A DNA stretch of 64,000 nucleotides from Hirundichthys speculiger. Lineage: Eukaryota > Chordata > Actinopteri > Beloniformes > Exocoetidae. The DNA lies in NCBI GenBank assembly GCA_018398805.1, contig JAGFBZ010000855.1, forward strand, positions 2,108,001 through 2,172,000. The letters are read 5' to 3'. Within the stretch, counting starts at the first letter, position 1. The number at the start of each line of letters is the position of its first letter. Of the stretch, positions 1-12,830 are shown piece after piece. Under the pieces are notes generated by a model that saw only the letters and a list, made by a program, of their open reading frames with translations, was not told the origin of the DNA and searched no databases. A program made the position numbers and the translations under genes.

Positions 1-845
1 CATAAGCTACAAGAAGTGAGGACACTGCAAACAATGGCTCCTGCAGATCAAGGTCTGCCATTCAGAGACAAGATCAATCAATTAAAGGCCTGCAGCTTTA
101 AGCCTCTGACTGCTTGTTTTGCCTGGTAATATGCGCGCTTTGCATCCAAAATAAGATCTATTGAGAGGCCTGTGCAAATAAAGAGCTGGGTAGAGAAACA
201 AAGCACTTTGTCGGCTTCCAGACATTCTTTTCGAGGGCTTCCCATTTAACCATGAGACTCGGAATGACAGGTGGGATAATGAGGACTAAATGCGGCCGCA
301 GATTACTTTGCTCCACAACGTCAAGGCATTCATTTTATCCGAGGAGTTAAGTCTCTGGATGTGTCACAGCGGTACTCACTGGGAAACAAAGGTTACACGT
401 GTTTGCTTTAAGTATTCATATTCAGTGGCACCGCCTGATTTTCTCGGCAGAAATGTATATCTTTATCTGGAAACGCACATTTTAAAATCTACTGACAAGA
501 AAGTAGCAACGTCAAAAGGCGTGAATTTATGCTTGATAAGAATATGCCCTTAACACGACGGAGTGGCAGTGTATGCTGCCACTTTTACAAGCACCGTTAA
601 ATAAACAGTACTAAACTAACTTCAGAAATGCTGACCTCTTTCTTACGGAACAGCTCCGTATGTGTGTCATGGCTGAAGTTAGCTAAAAGCAGTCTAAAGC
701 CAGGACTGACGTTAATACACCGTAGCCATGTTCCACCGGATTACACGATGTTTCTGTGACATCTTCGTCTGCAAATGCATTCCTAACTGATTCTCTGCCG
801 CTCCATTGTTTTTATGAAGCAACTACAATATTCAGAGTTGCTTAC
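1..845. other. presumed lmbrd1 intron 1 (partial)
   Basis: Follows the lmbrd1 exon 1 donor on the minus strand. I looked for the next membrane-segment exon expected from the human protein and found none, so it probably lies outside the window. No repeat is recognised here. Confidence 0.5.
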
Positions 846-911
846 CAAAAGTATAATGCTGAAAATTGACCATCCAAGTACAGACTCTGAGAGGATCGAC
901 TGCGCCGCCAT
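846..911 (-). CDS. lmbrd1: lmbrd1 first coding exon (partial gene)
   Basis: LMBRD1 is a multi-pass lysosomal membrane protein that, with ABCD4, exports cobalamin from the lysosome. Read on the minus strand, ATG at 911-909 opens 22 codons beginning MAAQSILSESVLGWSIF and ending SIILL. They stop exactly at a consensus donor (CTTTTG then gtaagc, 845-840). This lines up with the recalled human start, which has a short polar leader, then GW-IF and a leucine run opening the first membrane segment. The ATG sits in the context gaagATGGCGGCG, typical of a vertebrate start. The exon ends in phase 0. No later lmbrd1 exon is visible in 1-845, so the rest should lie beyond the left edge. The divergent position next to col19a1 matches human gene order. 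The short length is the main weakness of the call. Confidence 0.75.
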
Positions 912-985
912 CTTCACTTCCTGCAATAACAAAACCACGTGTTTCTGATGACGTCACCACAATGAAGGCGGGTACAGTTGCAGCC
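912..985 (-). promoter_or_regulatory. lmbrd1 core promoter: ETS site, CACGTG E-box, CRE
   Basis: Directly upstream of the lmbrd1 start, within 50 bases, lie an ETS-type site (CACTTCCTG, 915-923), a palindromic E-box (CACGTG, 936-941) and a perfect cAMP-response element (TGACGTCA, 949-956). There is no TATA box at a useful distance. ETS plus CRE close to the ATG is the usual build of a vertebrate housekeeping promoter. CACGTG is also the core of the CLEAR/TFEB element found at many lysosomal genes, which would suit this product. The motifs are seen; binding is inferred. Confidence 0.6.
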
Positions 986-1204
986 ACCAGGTACAATGTG
1001 TGGAGAAAAAAATGTTGTTTTTTTTTTTACGTATACTTCTATGTACGAAATGCAGTAAAACTGGTATTGTTAATGCATTTGGATGTAAGCAGTTTAACCA
1101 CTGTAACTTATCCATTAACCCCAAAATCTAAATTAAACCATGTGATATCAATAGAAAGGAAGGATGAAAAGGGGGCACATCGATATAACAAGAGGTACAA
1201 TTCG

Positions 1205-1235
<31 letters not shown>

Positions 1236-1944
1236 GAAATATATACTTAGCAAAAGATAGCAGCTAAATAGTGGGTCATGTAGACCAAGTAAATCAATGC
1301 CAAACACTTCTACTTACCTTATAAAGCCACTGTGATTTGTGAACTGATCCAAATAAGGGTCATATAAACTGGCATAAAAGACAAGTTAATCATCTTTTTA
1401 AATATACTTCTGTAATCTAACATCATGATTTTTCTTATAACAGTTACATATCAGCTAATTTAAAGTCTAATTTTTTAAATATCTATAATGGTACCACAAA
1501 TTATAGTAAGCAATCATGGAATGCAAGTGTTGTAGAGAGATGGTGAAATAAATTAAATTAATTGACTTCATTCTCACATCAAGGATTGGTCAAAGCAACT
1601 TGGAAAACATTTTTGATTCATTTATTAAAAGGTGATCATTGAAAGTTAGGGTGAAGTGTACCAGTAGCACAATTTTCTCTTGTGGAAATCATTATACTGG
1701 CCATCCTTTATCGATGGCAGATCGCCTAAGCAACAATATTTGAAAGTGAAGTTTTCCATTTAATTAATAAAATATTCAATTTCTGATTTAAAAAAAAAAC
1801 TTGTTTGTGAGTCGGCATTAAAGAAGTGTGATATAGACATGACTAAAACAGCTGCCTGAGCAGTGATATTTACACTTTGTTTTTATAAATGTATGTACTT
1901 TGCCCTCCTGTCCAAGTTTTAATGACACTCATCTGACCAATATA

Positions 1945-2060
1945 TCCATCCATCCATCTTCTATACCTGCTGCTTCCCGTTCAGGGTCACGGGTGCTGGA
2001 GCCTATCTCAGCAGTTATCAAGTAAGAGGCAGGCTACACCCCAGACAGGCTGTCAGTCCC
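1945..2060 (-). repeat. (TGGA)n-tailed teleost interspersed repeat, 3' fragment
   Basis: On the plus strand it begins with ccatccatccat, followed by a segment containing gggtcacgggtgctggagcc and then ccagacaggctgtcagtcc. This is the reverse of the 3' end of a repeat very common in fish, whose fullest copy here is at 26258-26568. Truncated and diverged. Confidence 0.65.
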
Positions 2061-3281
2061 TGACAAATATATTAAACTAATATGTCTATTTTTTGTCTTT
2101 TCTCTTGTATTCTTAAACTCAGTGACTTGAGGGCTGTGCACTGACTCGCACCAAGCCATTGTGTGTATTTCTTTAATACAGAATATTCTGCTAAAGGTAA
2201 TATTATTTAAAATACCATGCAATGCTCTTAAACCTCTATTTAATGCAGCAATGAATTTCTCACAATTTCTTTAAGGTCTAATCAGATTTATGTATCTATC
2301 TGTTTATATCTCAAACTAAAAGCTCCTTTCAATCTGACTTTTTTTTTTTTTTTCATTTTAGGCACATAATCCTAAAGATATTTCCTCCATTTTAATTGTT
2401 TCTGAAATTACAGCTCTCTTACACTGTGCAGTCATGCTTCATTGTATAAAATTATAGTTATTGAGACATGAAATTTTACTTTAGTAATTACCTTTGCTAG
2501 AGGGATGAATAAACAAATCCATTGTCACAATGACTTAAAGAAATTTGAAAGTGAAAATAATGTATCTCTCTTGCATTGGGAAATTAAGTCTGTTACTTAC
2601 AGGAAAGAATAATTCTTTCACTGGTTACTGTAATTAGCTGCTCACTTTGGGTTTGGACACTTTGAATTTATCTCACTTAACTCAATAGCTATACACTGTA
2701 TCATATTTATGCCCCTGACCCTGACCTTAAAAGAGCATTTAACCTGTGAAGTTCTTTCATAACCTATTGTTCACTTACAAATTGTAAGGTTGGTCCAACT
2801 AATTCACACCATTAACTACTTCCTTTCAAAATTGCCATTGCGTATTGAGCCAAAAAAAAAAAAAAAAGACTATGTATAGCCCAATCTCACATTAAAAAGA
2901 GTAATGGGTACATTGGTCCACATCTCCAAAATGTAGCAGGGTCAATATTCATGGTTCGAAATTGTGAGATGGACATATATCTAAGGTTCTTGTTTTATGA
3001 AGGACAGAAACATATCAACATGATATCATGGCAGCCATCATTCATTTTGTATAATCGTTTCAGTCCTGTGCTGTCGCATAACTGCTTCAATACCATGTCC
3101 TATTCAAGCCTGTCCTATAAAATGTATAAACTGTAACCATGCATATTTTTGTGAACTTTATATTTTTAATACTTAAACTTAACCAGGTTTTTTGATTCTC
3201 TAACCTTATCATGTGTTTTTTTGTTTTTTTTTTTACTTTTAACCATTCAGAGAGCCAAGGAGAAAAGTGAAAGTGTTAGGG

Positions 3282-3309
3282 GACTCCCATGGTCTGTAGC
3301 ATGGGAGTC
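3282..3309. repeat. 10-bp perfect inverted repeat
   Basis: GACTCCCATG (3282-3291) and CATGGGAGTC (3300-3309) are exact reverse complements separated by 8 bases. It lies in a locally GC-richer stretch of otherwise AT-rich intergenic DNA. Confidence 0.8.
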
Positions 3310-6300
3310 AATGGGATCAGAGGCTGATTGGGGTTAAGATATTGGTCACTTTGCCATCCGAAACAAAAGAGATCATGACCAAAAATAAATAAATAAATGG
3401 TACCACTATATTGCAGGAATAGGACACATGGCGTGTTACCCAATGCAAGTCTACTCCATATACAGACATGGCTTCAACTTACCATTTTAATTTTGAGCTG
3501 TCGTCAATGTTTCAGTAAAATGATATAAGACTACTTTCTTGGGTTTTAATAGATCATAAAGATGCCTATAAAATTGTGCATGACTGTTTGAGCACACCAA
3601 AGTCCCTGGTATTATGACGTCAAGTTTGTCACTCATAAACCAAGGTTAGTGCCATGATAATTCCTCTTCTTTTTTATAAGCATCCACACCGACATTATCC
3701 AGTATGTTCATTGTTTCTTAGCAAGATGTCTCATGTTAATATCATCACATAGCAAGATTTCAGCACATACATCGTCACGTTGCAACATGTTTAATGGTGA
3801 CCTAATAAAGTTGGGACTTGTCATTCCACATTTATAAAAAAGACAAATGAGAGGAAAATATTGTCATTGTACAATTTTTGTACATTTGTTAAGAAACTGC
3901 AACATTTTGAGCTGTGGAGTAACATAATTATGATATATTCTGTTGGGAGATCTGACTTTCATCTGAGCAATATGCATGAAGTCATGGTTTATTTGCTTGC
4001 TGTCTAGAAAAGTAGTGAACTATCTAGATGTTTGTCAGTCAAGCACAGAATTCCTGTTCTGCCCACACTGCCTTTCATAATGCTACTGTGAACTGCAGAG
4101 GCTGGTGCAAATGAGCACATCAGAGAGTTCATCATGTTTTCCAAAACACAATGGTTTTGTTTAATTATCACCTTCAAATGTCATCATATGTCTTTATTTT
4201 CTGGCTTACAAACCAAATTTTATTGGAATAGCTGAACAGCGCTGAGGACATAATTTCAATTACATGTCTAAAAGCTGTCACCATTAGGTTCTTGCTTCCT
4301 TATCATATACAGTCTTTTAATTTCAAAAATTACAATTCTCATAAGACCTCCTGGTTGAGAAAGTAAGTGAGGTTAACGTTACACAGCCAGTCATGCAGGG
4401 TTGTTTGTTAAGTGGGTGAATGTTGCGGCTGATGTGATGTCTGATACATGGGTATGGGGGTCAAATCCACCAGATTCTGCATGTAACATGTGTAGGGAGA
4501 GGCAAAATTCATTTATCATGTTTTGGTTTTGGGTTTTACATTGTCTTGCTTACAGCAACGTGAATTTACAGGATGTTTGTCACTTGCAGGTTATGTAACA
4601 GGCATCGGTTTATGGGACAATTTATTGAATTTATAGGTATATTTATAAAAGTTGTTGTAACTGATACCATATTTAAAACTCACAATGCAATGCACTCAAA
4701 GGCAGTTGGAGACAAATTATGCCACACAGTTATGGAGAGAATATTATGAATTCTTCGTGCAATCACATACAGTAAGAATGCTGCATGTGTAATATATCAA
4801 AGTGTCTTCTATGGGGAAATATAGATCTGTGTGTTGTTTTGTTTTGTTTCATTTTTTTTCCTCAATTAAGCCGTGCTAATGATGACATCAGAATATTTAA
4901 TTTACAGTCGTCATCCCTGCTGAGGATTTCCGTCATGTTTAATCAGACCCAGACCACTAAACGTCTGTTGAAGTCAAATGCATCCAGCATACCCAGCCCA
5001 CTGAGGTTGTAATCATCTTACGTTTTTCATTATTCTCAAGAATTGGGTAAATTATAGAATTTTAGAATATCCTACAGAGCTGTGAGTGTTGATCAAGCTG
5101 TAACTGTATCTTTTTATTCCTTTAAACATTTGTCTGCATACTACAGGCTTTCATGCGCAGGTGAGCTCTCAGAAATTACAACAGGCTGCTTAATGGCCTT
5201 TGTGATTGTTTTTTATGAGCACATAAAAGCTACACATCAATGGTTATGTCAGTATACAGATTAATGATACATAATATGAAGTCTTTGTCTGGTGCTTTGC
5301 CATCTGTCAGTTTAGTAAATCATTTTGTAAAACAGACAGGTGTTTTGCCTCAAAACCTTTTCAGCAACAATGAGCTGAGTGGTCCATTTGATGATTAGAA
5401 TACACAGTGTTTGCATTCAAAACAAAAGCACTGTTTGCCAGAGTAGAAGTGTTTGCTGAGGTTACATCTGTGCATATCCAGTAAAAAAAAAAAAAAAAAA
5501 GAAGAAGAAGAAAAAGAAAAAATCTTTTCACAAAAACACATCCACACTTAAACTCACTCAAAGAGCACAGTGTGCTACAATTGTATTTCAGTTCATTGTA
5601 AAAGACAGCACACTGATACTTCATAGTGTTCTTGTGTGGTTAAGTGCATAGTATACAATATAATCGACTGATGGCTCTGTGGATGTGTTCGTGCAATGCA
5701 AGATGAGATTGGTGCTGGTTCAATGCACTCTGTTATTGACACTTAGCTGGTCAAAGGACAGCTTTTATGCCATAATTTGATTAGTGGGTATTACATTACA
5801 GATTCAGGTTAATGGTCATTGTTCAACACAGAATCGTTAAATGAAAGTAATGATATTGTCCCTCTATGCCACAAATGAGATTTTAAATAAAAATCTAAGG
5901 GCTGCGTAGAGAATGATTTCAGTCATCATGGGGGAGCTTTGCAGTGATATGAATAGTTTACACTTTTATTAGGTCTGTTATTAAAAAAAAAAAAAAACAG
6001 AGCTGACATTCTTGTAGCATTGAAAACATCTGGTTAACTTCACCTAGTCTGTGTTTGAGCAGCAAGCATCATTGCTGTAAACAGAGTTGTCTCTTGGTTT
6101 CTGTGGGGGACCAGGTTCTGTGAGCCTGGAACACCATCTATCAAACTTTGTGTTTCTTCAGTGGAATTCTTGTGATCAACAGATTTCATGTTTCATATAA
6201 AGTCTGTGATGTTGGTAGGTACGCTCTGATCCTGATAGTTTGCAAACAGACAAAGTCCTATGGCCATGAATGAAGCTGCTGTCAATCAAAATCTGTTAGT

Positions 6301-8556
6301 ACACAAGAAAAGGTTTCCTCTTTTTTTATGGATCAAAAAAAAGAACAAAAATATATGGAACTGAACTATCACTGAAATTGTTTACCCTTTTCGACACATG
6401 GATGGTGGATGGTTGGTGTAACAGTGGAACTGTGGGTATGATCCAGGAAAACCTCTTTTGTCTGGCCTAGAAAATGTAAACTGTTATTACATTCAAACAT
6501 TTTTTTTTCTTTTCTGTTGTCTTTCACTTGAACGTGATTAGATTTAAACACTTAAAACCCCTGCTTAAAACAGCACAGATGAACTTTTTTTTTTGGTGCT
6601 TTGGTTCCCCCTACAGACACTGGAGGTAAGTTTGCATTCACCACTCTGTCTAAGATTTACTTTTGTTCGGTCTCTTCTTTGGTCACTTTTATTTTCTCTT
6701 CTGGGATTAATTTCTCCAGAACCTTAGTTGCCCTTGCCGTGATGTCGGCTGTGAGCTAGTTTCATTGTTGCTGATATGTGACAAACTGATACGCACTTGT
6801 CTGACCAGGACAGGATCTGGAACTTACTTTGTTTGGCTTTTGCCAGTTGCAGGCACAGATGATCGCTGTAGTGAGACATCATTTGCTAAATGTAAGCAGA
6901 TATTCCTCAAATGAAACTGGAGCTAATAGTTTAGGCATCAAAAAGCCATTGTTTAGGGTTAGGAAAACATCACTGGGTGCTATAAAACAGATCCTCTCAC
7001 AGTGTCTCAACTCATGTTTCAAAAGAAATGCTTGATTCATGTTTATATGCACAAATTCTGGCACAAGTTCTGTTTTGACTTAAGATTGGACTGTTTGGTG
7101 TCAGTAGTTTATAAAATAAGTGCATTCATTGCATTAATTGAGTCAAAACTTTAGGAAAAAAAATGTTCAGCAGATAAACCATTATGCAAAGTTTCAAAGC
7201 AAATTTCCCTTCAGTTGAAGAGGTGGACAAACATAATCTTTTCTTTTCTTTTTTAATGTGTATTAGATGTTATGAGAGAATCTGTGTCAGTAAAATAGCA
7301 AAAGAACAGTGAGCTTGAAATAACAGCTGTAATATTTGCTAATTCATGACTACTTTTTGACTTTGTCATCACAGAGACAATGAATTGTGTTTTTATGGCT
7401 TGACAGGATGTCATAAAAAGGTTAAACACTAAGCTTATATTCTATTAACAAAAGTGAAAGCGCTATTATGAGGTAAAAAGAAAAAAAAAGGATACTTTTA
7501 GCTTATTTACTTGACACATTTGATGTAAGAGAGCTGTCAGTTCCAGCTGCCTTACATCTTTACATCTATATGTAGAAGATTCAAGTGCTCATCAGCCATT
7601 CGAAACTCCTAAATGTAAGATTCACAGCACAAACTGTGGAGATGTCCACACAAACATCAGGGGGTTATTTAAGAATTAAAAAAAAAAAAGTCTGAAAAAG
7701 AGCATTTTCTGACAAATGTCTTGAAGGATTTGTTCTGAGTTGTATCTTGAGGATGCTAAACATGTAGATGGGATGTCTTGGGGGTCAGAATCAGCATGAC
7801 CATCTGTTGTTTATCACATTTTACTATGTCCCTTGTTATCTGACTTTTGCTATCTAATAAAGCTGAAATGTCATAAAAATTGTATTTCAAAGGTCAATTC
7901 TATTGAGCTTTTTAGGGAATCTTAAGTTTTTTGTTTTGTTGTAAAAAAAAAAAACAACTCCAAAAGCCTTCTAATAACAGTTCACTTCTGACATATATGA
8001 ATTTCTGTAGTGAAGCTCCCAAAGAAAATATCACCATTTCCTAATGTGCTGTATGCATTGTGTTAATAATTCATCACTCCTTTTTTTAACTCTGGGATGA
8101 TTCAGATGTTAAGATGTGTCAAATATGTGACAAAATCATGTAAAATATATTCAATATTCAGGTCAAAATGATGTAGGACCTCGGTTGGCTGCTTAGTCCA
8201 ACAACACTTAAAAACCCCAAGGTATTCAATTTTTAATGTTATGAAGTGGGGACAGACATCCTTGGGAGCTGTTGAGATTTCTATCTCTGCCTCAGTCATA
8301 TGAAGATAAGGTGAATGAAATTACATTTTTAGCCAACAGCTATCTGAATGTTAGAAACAATATGCTGAGCTCTAGATAATTCACAAAAACACTAAGCTGT
8401 TTTTGACTGGAGCTGCTAAAGAAATACTTTTGATAAGTTGTGACAGCTTATGATTTAGTGAGAATTTTTAAGGTTAGCACAAGCACAATCTACACCTATA
8501 CTCTGTCATAACCCAGAGATCTACTACAAAGCAACAGGTCACTGTTCTACAACACA

Positions 8557-8711
8557 CCATCCATCCATCCATCCATCCATCCATCCATCCATCCATCGTC
8601 TATGCCCGTTTAATCCTATCTAGGGTGGTTTGGGGGTCTGTGCTGGAGCCTATCTCAGCTATCTTCGGGCAAAAGGCAGGGCTACACCCTGGACAGGTCG
8701 CCAGTCTACCT
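8557..8711 (-). repeat. (TGGA)n-tailed teleost interspersed repeat, 3' fragment
   Basis: Ten tandem CCAT units, then the reverse of the family's tail: gctggagcctatctcagc, the segment ggcagggctacaccctggac, and ggtcgccagtctacc. Same family as 1945-2060, 26258-26568 and 38081-38220. The element is cut off shortly after the dilution-like 'cctggacaggtcgccagtc' block. Confidence 0.75.
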
Positions 8712-10999
8712 AAGTACAACACATCAAGTAGAGGTTTATGTCAAAACAAAGGTATTGAACCAAAATGTGATGACGGCATTCACTCATAGAGATAAAAGTT
8801 TGTAATGTCTTGTTTGAACAGTAATGTAATACAGTCAGAAAGCCAGACATTACTTGAAGATTCTGCTTTAGGGAACAGTCTATATACACATAATTGTCTA
8901 CCCCTTTAAGCTTTTATGACTTTTGTAAACCTCCACATGAAATGCATCTTGGAATTTGAACAGCACCTCTGCTATATGATATCCTGAAAGCACTGGGCTC
9001 AAGTTGACGGAAAATTCTGCAATAATTATCCTAATTATCAAAGGGTTAGAGTAACGTTTGGAAAATCAGAAAATGTACATTTAGATTTCTTCTGAAACAA
9101 CACTGTAAATTACAGATTGTAAATAACAGTCTCTTAACAATGAGTCAGCGGATGCAGATGTCACTGAAAATTTTCAAATGATGATTTTACCAAACTTGCT
9201 GCAACACAAGTTGACATGAAAAAGAGACATGAAAGACATGAATAAAGACATGACATGAAAAATTACATCAATTTAATTTGCAACACTTGGTGGGCTCTCA
9301 AATTTTCTCATGGTTGGAAGCGACTGAGAAGTTGAGTTTCCTGTATTTTTAGAATAATTATCATCACAGGCTCTTTCAAGGAGGAAGAGGTTAACTGGAA
9401 ATCATGTTAATTCCTATACTGGGCTGGTCAGCACTCCTCTAAACAAAGCTCATTATCATTAAGGGTCTATGACTTTACGCCATGTAAAATGCATCAATTT
9501 AAAGTATTATTACTATGTTTTTCTCTTGTAGTTTGATATCTCATAATCAATGATTAATTATATCCGGACCGTAAGCCTTAATCATGATGTTGATATGACA
9601 TCTGTTAGACAGCTGTGTGAAAAACCTATTTTGAATGTGTGGCACCCCACATAACAATACAGAAGAATGAGACAAAACAGAAAGGAGGGAAGAGAGGATG
9701 AGTCATGAAGAGTGACAATGAACAGGTGTGCAGGGCAGGTGCATTAATAGACACATAGAAAATGTTCAAGGTGTGGCCCTGCTCTTTGATTTCAGTTCAG
9801 TATATTTATATATCTTCATTTATGAGAGCATGCAGAAGGCCTCAAATACTCAACATGTGTCCATATGATGATCTTGTTGTTATTAAGGTTGTTTTCACAC
9901 TCATCTGATTTAGGTTGGGCCAAAGAGGTTTTTGTCATGAGTGCAGTTTTTCCTAAGTCCTGGTCTTGGGGACCCCTTTACCCTTTACAGCTCACAGCAC
10001 TTTCTACCGTGAATATGGGCTGAAACTGTAGGTGTTAAATTGTTAAATTGTTCTGAATTTAAACCATAGTGATGGTAAAACAGGAGTTTCGATTTGTGAG
10101 TTAAAACTGATCTAACCTTTACCACTTACATACACATTATTACATAAAATATTGACTTCATGTGAAAAAAAAATCTCCTGACAAAATTTGAATTTGACTG
10201 AGAACAAAAGAAAAAGAAAAAAAAGTGAACTGTTCAACCAACATATAGCCATCTGCTTCACTTCAATTTCAGCTCTTTGTTAAGTTTCTTCTCTGTTTCT
10301 TTTAACACACGACTGAGAAGTGTGTGAGTGTGAGACAGTGTGTGTGTTCCTGTGATTAAGAGGATGCATTAACATCATCTGTCTAAACATTAGTCATGTG
10401 TGGAGCCTGAACACCTGCTTCTGCGGCTGTCTTAAACTGTCCGTGTGTTCTTTTAACAAAAAAACGTAAGGGGAAAGTACCTTTCTTTTATTTGTCACAA
10501 CATTTCTTTCTGTTTCAAATGACAATGTATAATACAATGACACAGAGACTGTGTCCAACCCTCAGTTTGTTTGTATGTGATTAGGTGCAAACTGGCCATC
10601 TGAAACGCAGTGAATGTTGAAGTTGTTGGCTTCCTTATAGGAGTATAGTATTGCAGCATGGCATTGGCCTCTTCTGACTAAAATAGTAGGCTATGTGGAT
10701 TGAGTGGCCTATATTGTAGAACCAGAGCTCCCTGTAAAACTAAAACCTGTCACTTTATTATGCGGGATCAACGTAATGCGTTCAACTCATAATAGAAAGT
10801 CATTTCTCTCCCGCAGAGCATTACACATACATGAAAGGCTACTGTTAACACCTTTATATGCACTGTCAAGCTTGACTTGGCCAATTCTCGTTGGAAATAA
10901 CACACCTGAGGCGACACCACAGGTGAGTCAATTCACCTGATTTTTAGACCTTTTATTGAGAACATTTGATTAATTCATAATACATCTGATTCCAGCACC

Positions 11000-11794
11000 T
11001 GCTCTGTCAGTAAGAGAGTTGCCTCTGGGCATTTATTTCCCTTTATGTGAAAGCTTTCAGTGAGTCTATGAGCGTCCCCCTTGTTTGCAGAAGTCCCTGT
11101 CAGTGGTTTCAGTAATGACAGAGTGGGAGGGCCACCCTGTGCAACTAATAAGGACCGCGATCGAGCAGGCGATCCCACTGCGACTTTTATTTCCAAGTGC
11201 CGGAATCCGGAGCCGGACTCATCGTTACCACGCATGGATTATGTCTGTTTCGCCGCTTTTTACCTGTTTTCTTTCTGAAGGAAACTTTATCAGCAACTGT
11301 AAGTACTTCTTAAACGCAAAAGGCAAGTCACAGTCGTCCGCATTAAAAAGGGAAAACAAATGCAGAAATGAGCGTGGATCTGTCGAAAACTCTCATCAAA
11401 AGGACTCACGTCGCACCGTTTTGTCGCTTTGCTCGGCGTGAATTTATTTTCCACTTCTGTCTCGGTCCGTCTGCTTCGGGACGCATGGCTTTACACGAGC
11501 GGCTCATTTGTGATTTATGAGCGCCCTGCAGCTGCGTGGGAGAAGCGCGGACTGCGCTGCATCACTTGTTAACGGGGGGGGAAAAGTGCGAACTGGGAGA
11601 TTATGAGCCTCCACGTCCTGTAATTATTAAGAAACAGACGCATCCAGCCAATCAGCGCTCGCGCAGAGCGGAACGCGCCTCTGAATATTTGGGCTTGTTT
11701 CTGAGAGAAACTGCTGGCTGAGGGAATGATGCACAGAAACTTGGGTTTGTGCTTTTCTCAAGCTGTGACCTTGTTGTTGACTTTACTACATAAG
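11000..11794 (+). promoter_or_regulatory. candidate col19a1 promoter and non-coding first exon
   Basis: This is the most CpG-rich stretch between lmbrd1 and the col19a1 coding start. A canonical NF-Y site (AGCCAATCAG, 11646-11655) stands about 140 bases before a plausible splice donor (cataag|gtaaaa, exon end 11794). A transcript starting near 11700-11750 and splicing into the coding exon at 14208 would give a typical collagen 5' leader. A second consensus donor (AACT|gtaagt, exon end 11298) could serve an alternative first exon. No TATA box is obvious. The motifs are seen; transcription start and splicing are inferred. Confidence 0.4.
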
Positions 11795-12173
11795 GTAAAA
11801 CCTTTAAAGTCGCCTTTCTAAACCCACGCGCTTTTATGAACTTAAGTGAAGACGTGCAATGATTTTGACTGCAGGCTGTTGAGTGGCATGTGTTGCATTC
11901 GTTTGCACCGGCAAGGGGAATAACATTACACCTTGACAGAGACACGTGATACCTCCGTGGTGCTGCTTGTCTGCCACCCATGCATGGTTGTAGTTGTAAG
12001 TGGCACAGACACCCCCCCCCAGCGCCATGATGGCCCGCTGCTGCTGCAGGCCAGCGTGCAAAACTTTATGATCCCAGCAGGCATAACTTGCTGTTAGGAT
12101 GGCCATTCATCTGAAGGAGGAAAATTCATTTGGATTATGATTATGAGAGCATAAAGTAGAGCATAGTGGAAAA

Positions 12174-12196
12174 CAAACAAACAAACAAACAAACAA
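12174..12196. repeat. (CAAA)n microsatellite
   Basis: Six tandem CAAA units grading into an A run. Confidence 0.9.
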
Positions 12197-12735
12197 AAAA
12201 AAAATCACACATATTATGGTCACACTTTGTGACAATATGCAAAGAAATGAACTGCTGTTGTGGCATTTTCCAGTGGAAACTGTCAATAAACTACATATTC
12301 ACATTGAATTATGTTGAGACATGATGTTTCTGTTGGGCTGAAAGGATATGCGATTTAAAATTAAAAGTATTTTTTTTTAATGCACTTCACTGCCAACATC
12401 TTTTATGTGTGTATAGCTCTTCCTTTGGTTCTGTTCAGTTAATTAGTTTAATTTTGTTGTTTGAAGTCCTTCAAAGTCCTTGGACAAGCCTATTTATTTT
12501 AATGTCTGAGCTCTGTCCTCATCATCATGGCAAGGGAAACAGTTTGCTTATCCTTTTTTGTTTTTTTTTTTTTAAATCTCGCAATTAAAAAGTTAACAAA
12601 GATGTTCATCTAAAGTGTGAATGACCTGCTAGATTTAAATCTACTTCATCGACTGTACTTTGGAACATACTTCCAGATGACTTTTAATGTCTGCTGCCTC
12701 AGCGATGGCATGAAAGCAATGCTGAAGATTTGGTT

Positions 12736-12830
12736 TGGCAGCACGGCCGAATGGTTCAAGAGTCTGCCTTGTAACTAGAGGTTCCCTTGTTTGATCCTTA
12801 CATGAGATGTCCTTGACCGGGACCCTGCAG
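12736..12830 (+). repeat. tRNA-derived SINE head (or tRNA-like relic)
   Basis: Contains a polymerase III A-box-like stretch (CGGCCGAATGGTTCAAG) and, about 35 bases on, a B-box-like GTTTGATCC. The spacing and the text between (GTCTGCCTTGTAAC) resemble the tRNA-like head of fish SINEs. It is too diverged to fold as a working tRNA. Confidence 0.5.

Larger units (their letters stand above)
1000..10990. other. intergenic region between lmbrd1 and col19a1
   Basis: AT-rich, with many homopolymer A/T runs and no open reading frame that reads like a protein. Apart from two copies of a (TGGA)n-tailed fish repeat and one short hairpin, listed separately, I see nothing I can name. It could hold enhancers for either gene, but the sequence alone does not show them. 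Confidence 0.6.

Noticed and set aside
6617..6625. A 9-nt micro-exon: ACACTGGAG between a T-rich ccctacag and gtaagt.
   Set aside because: Splice signals are excellent, but it lies in the intergenic region with no gene around it. Such pairs arise by chance in T-rich DNA.
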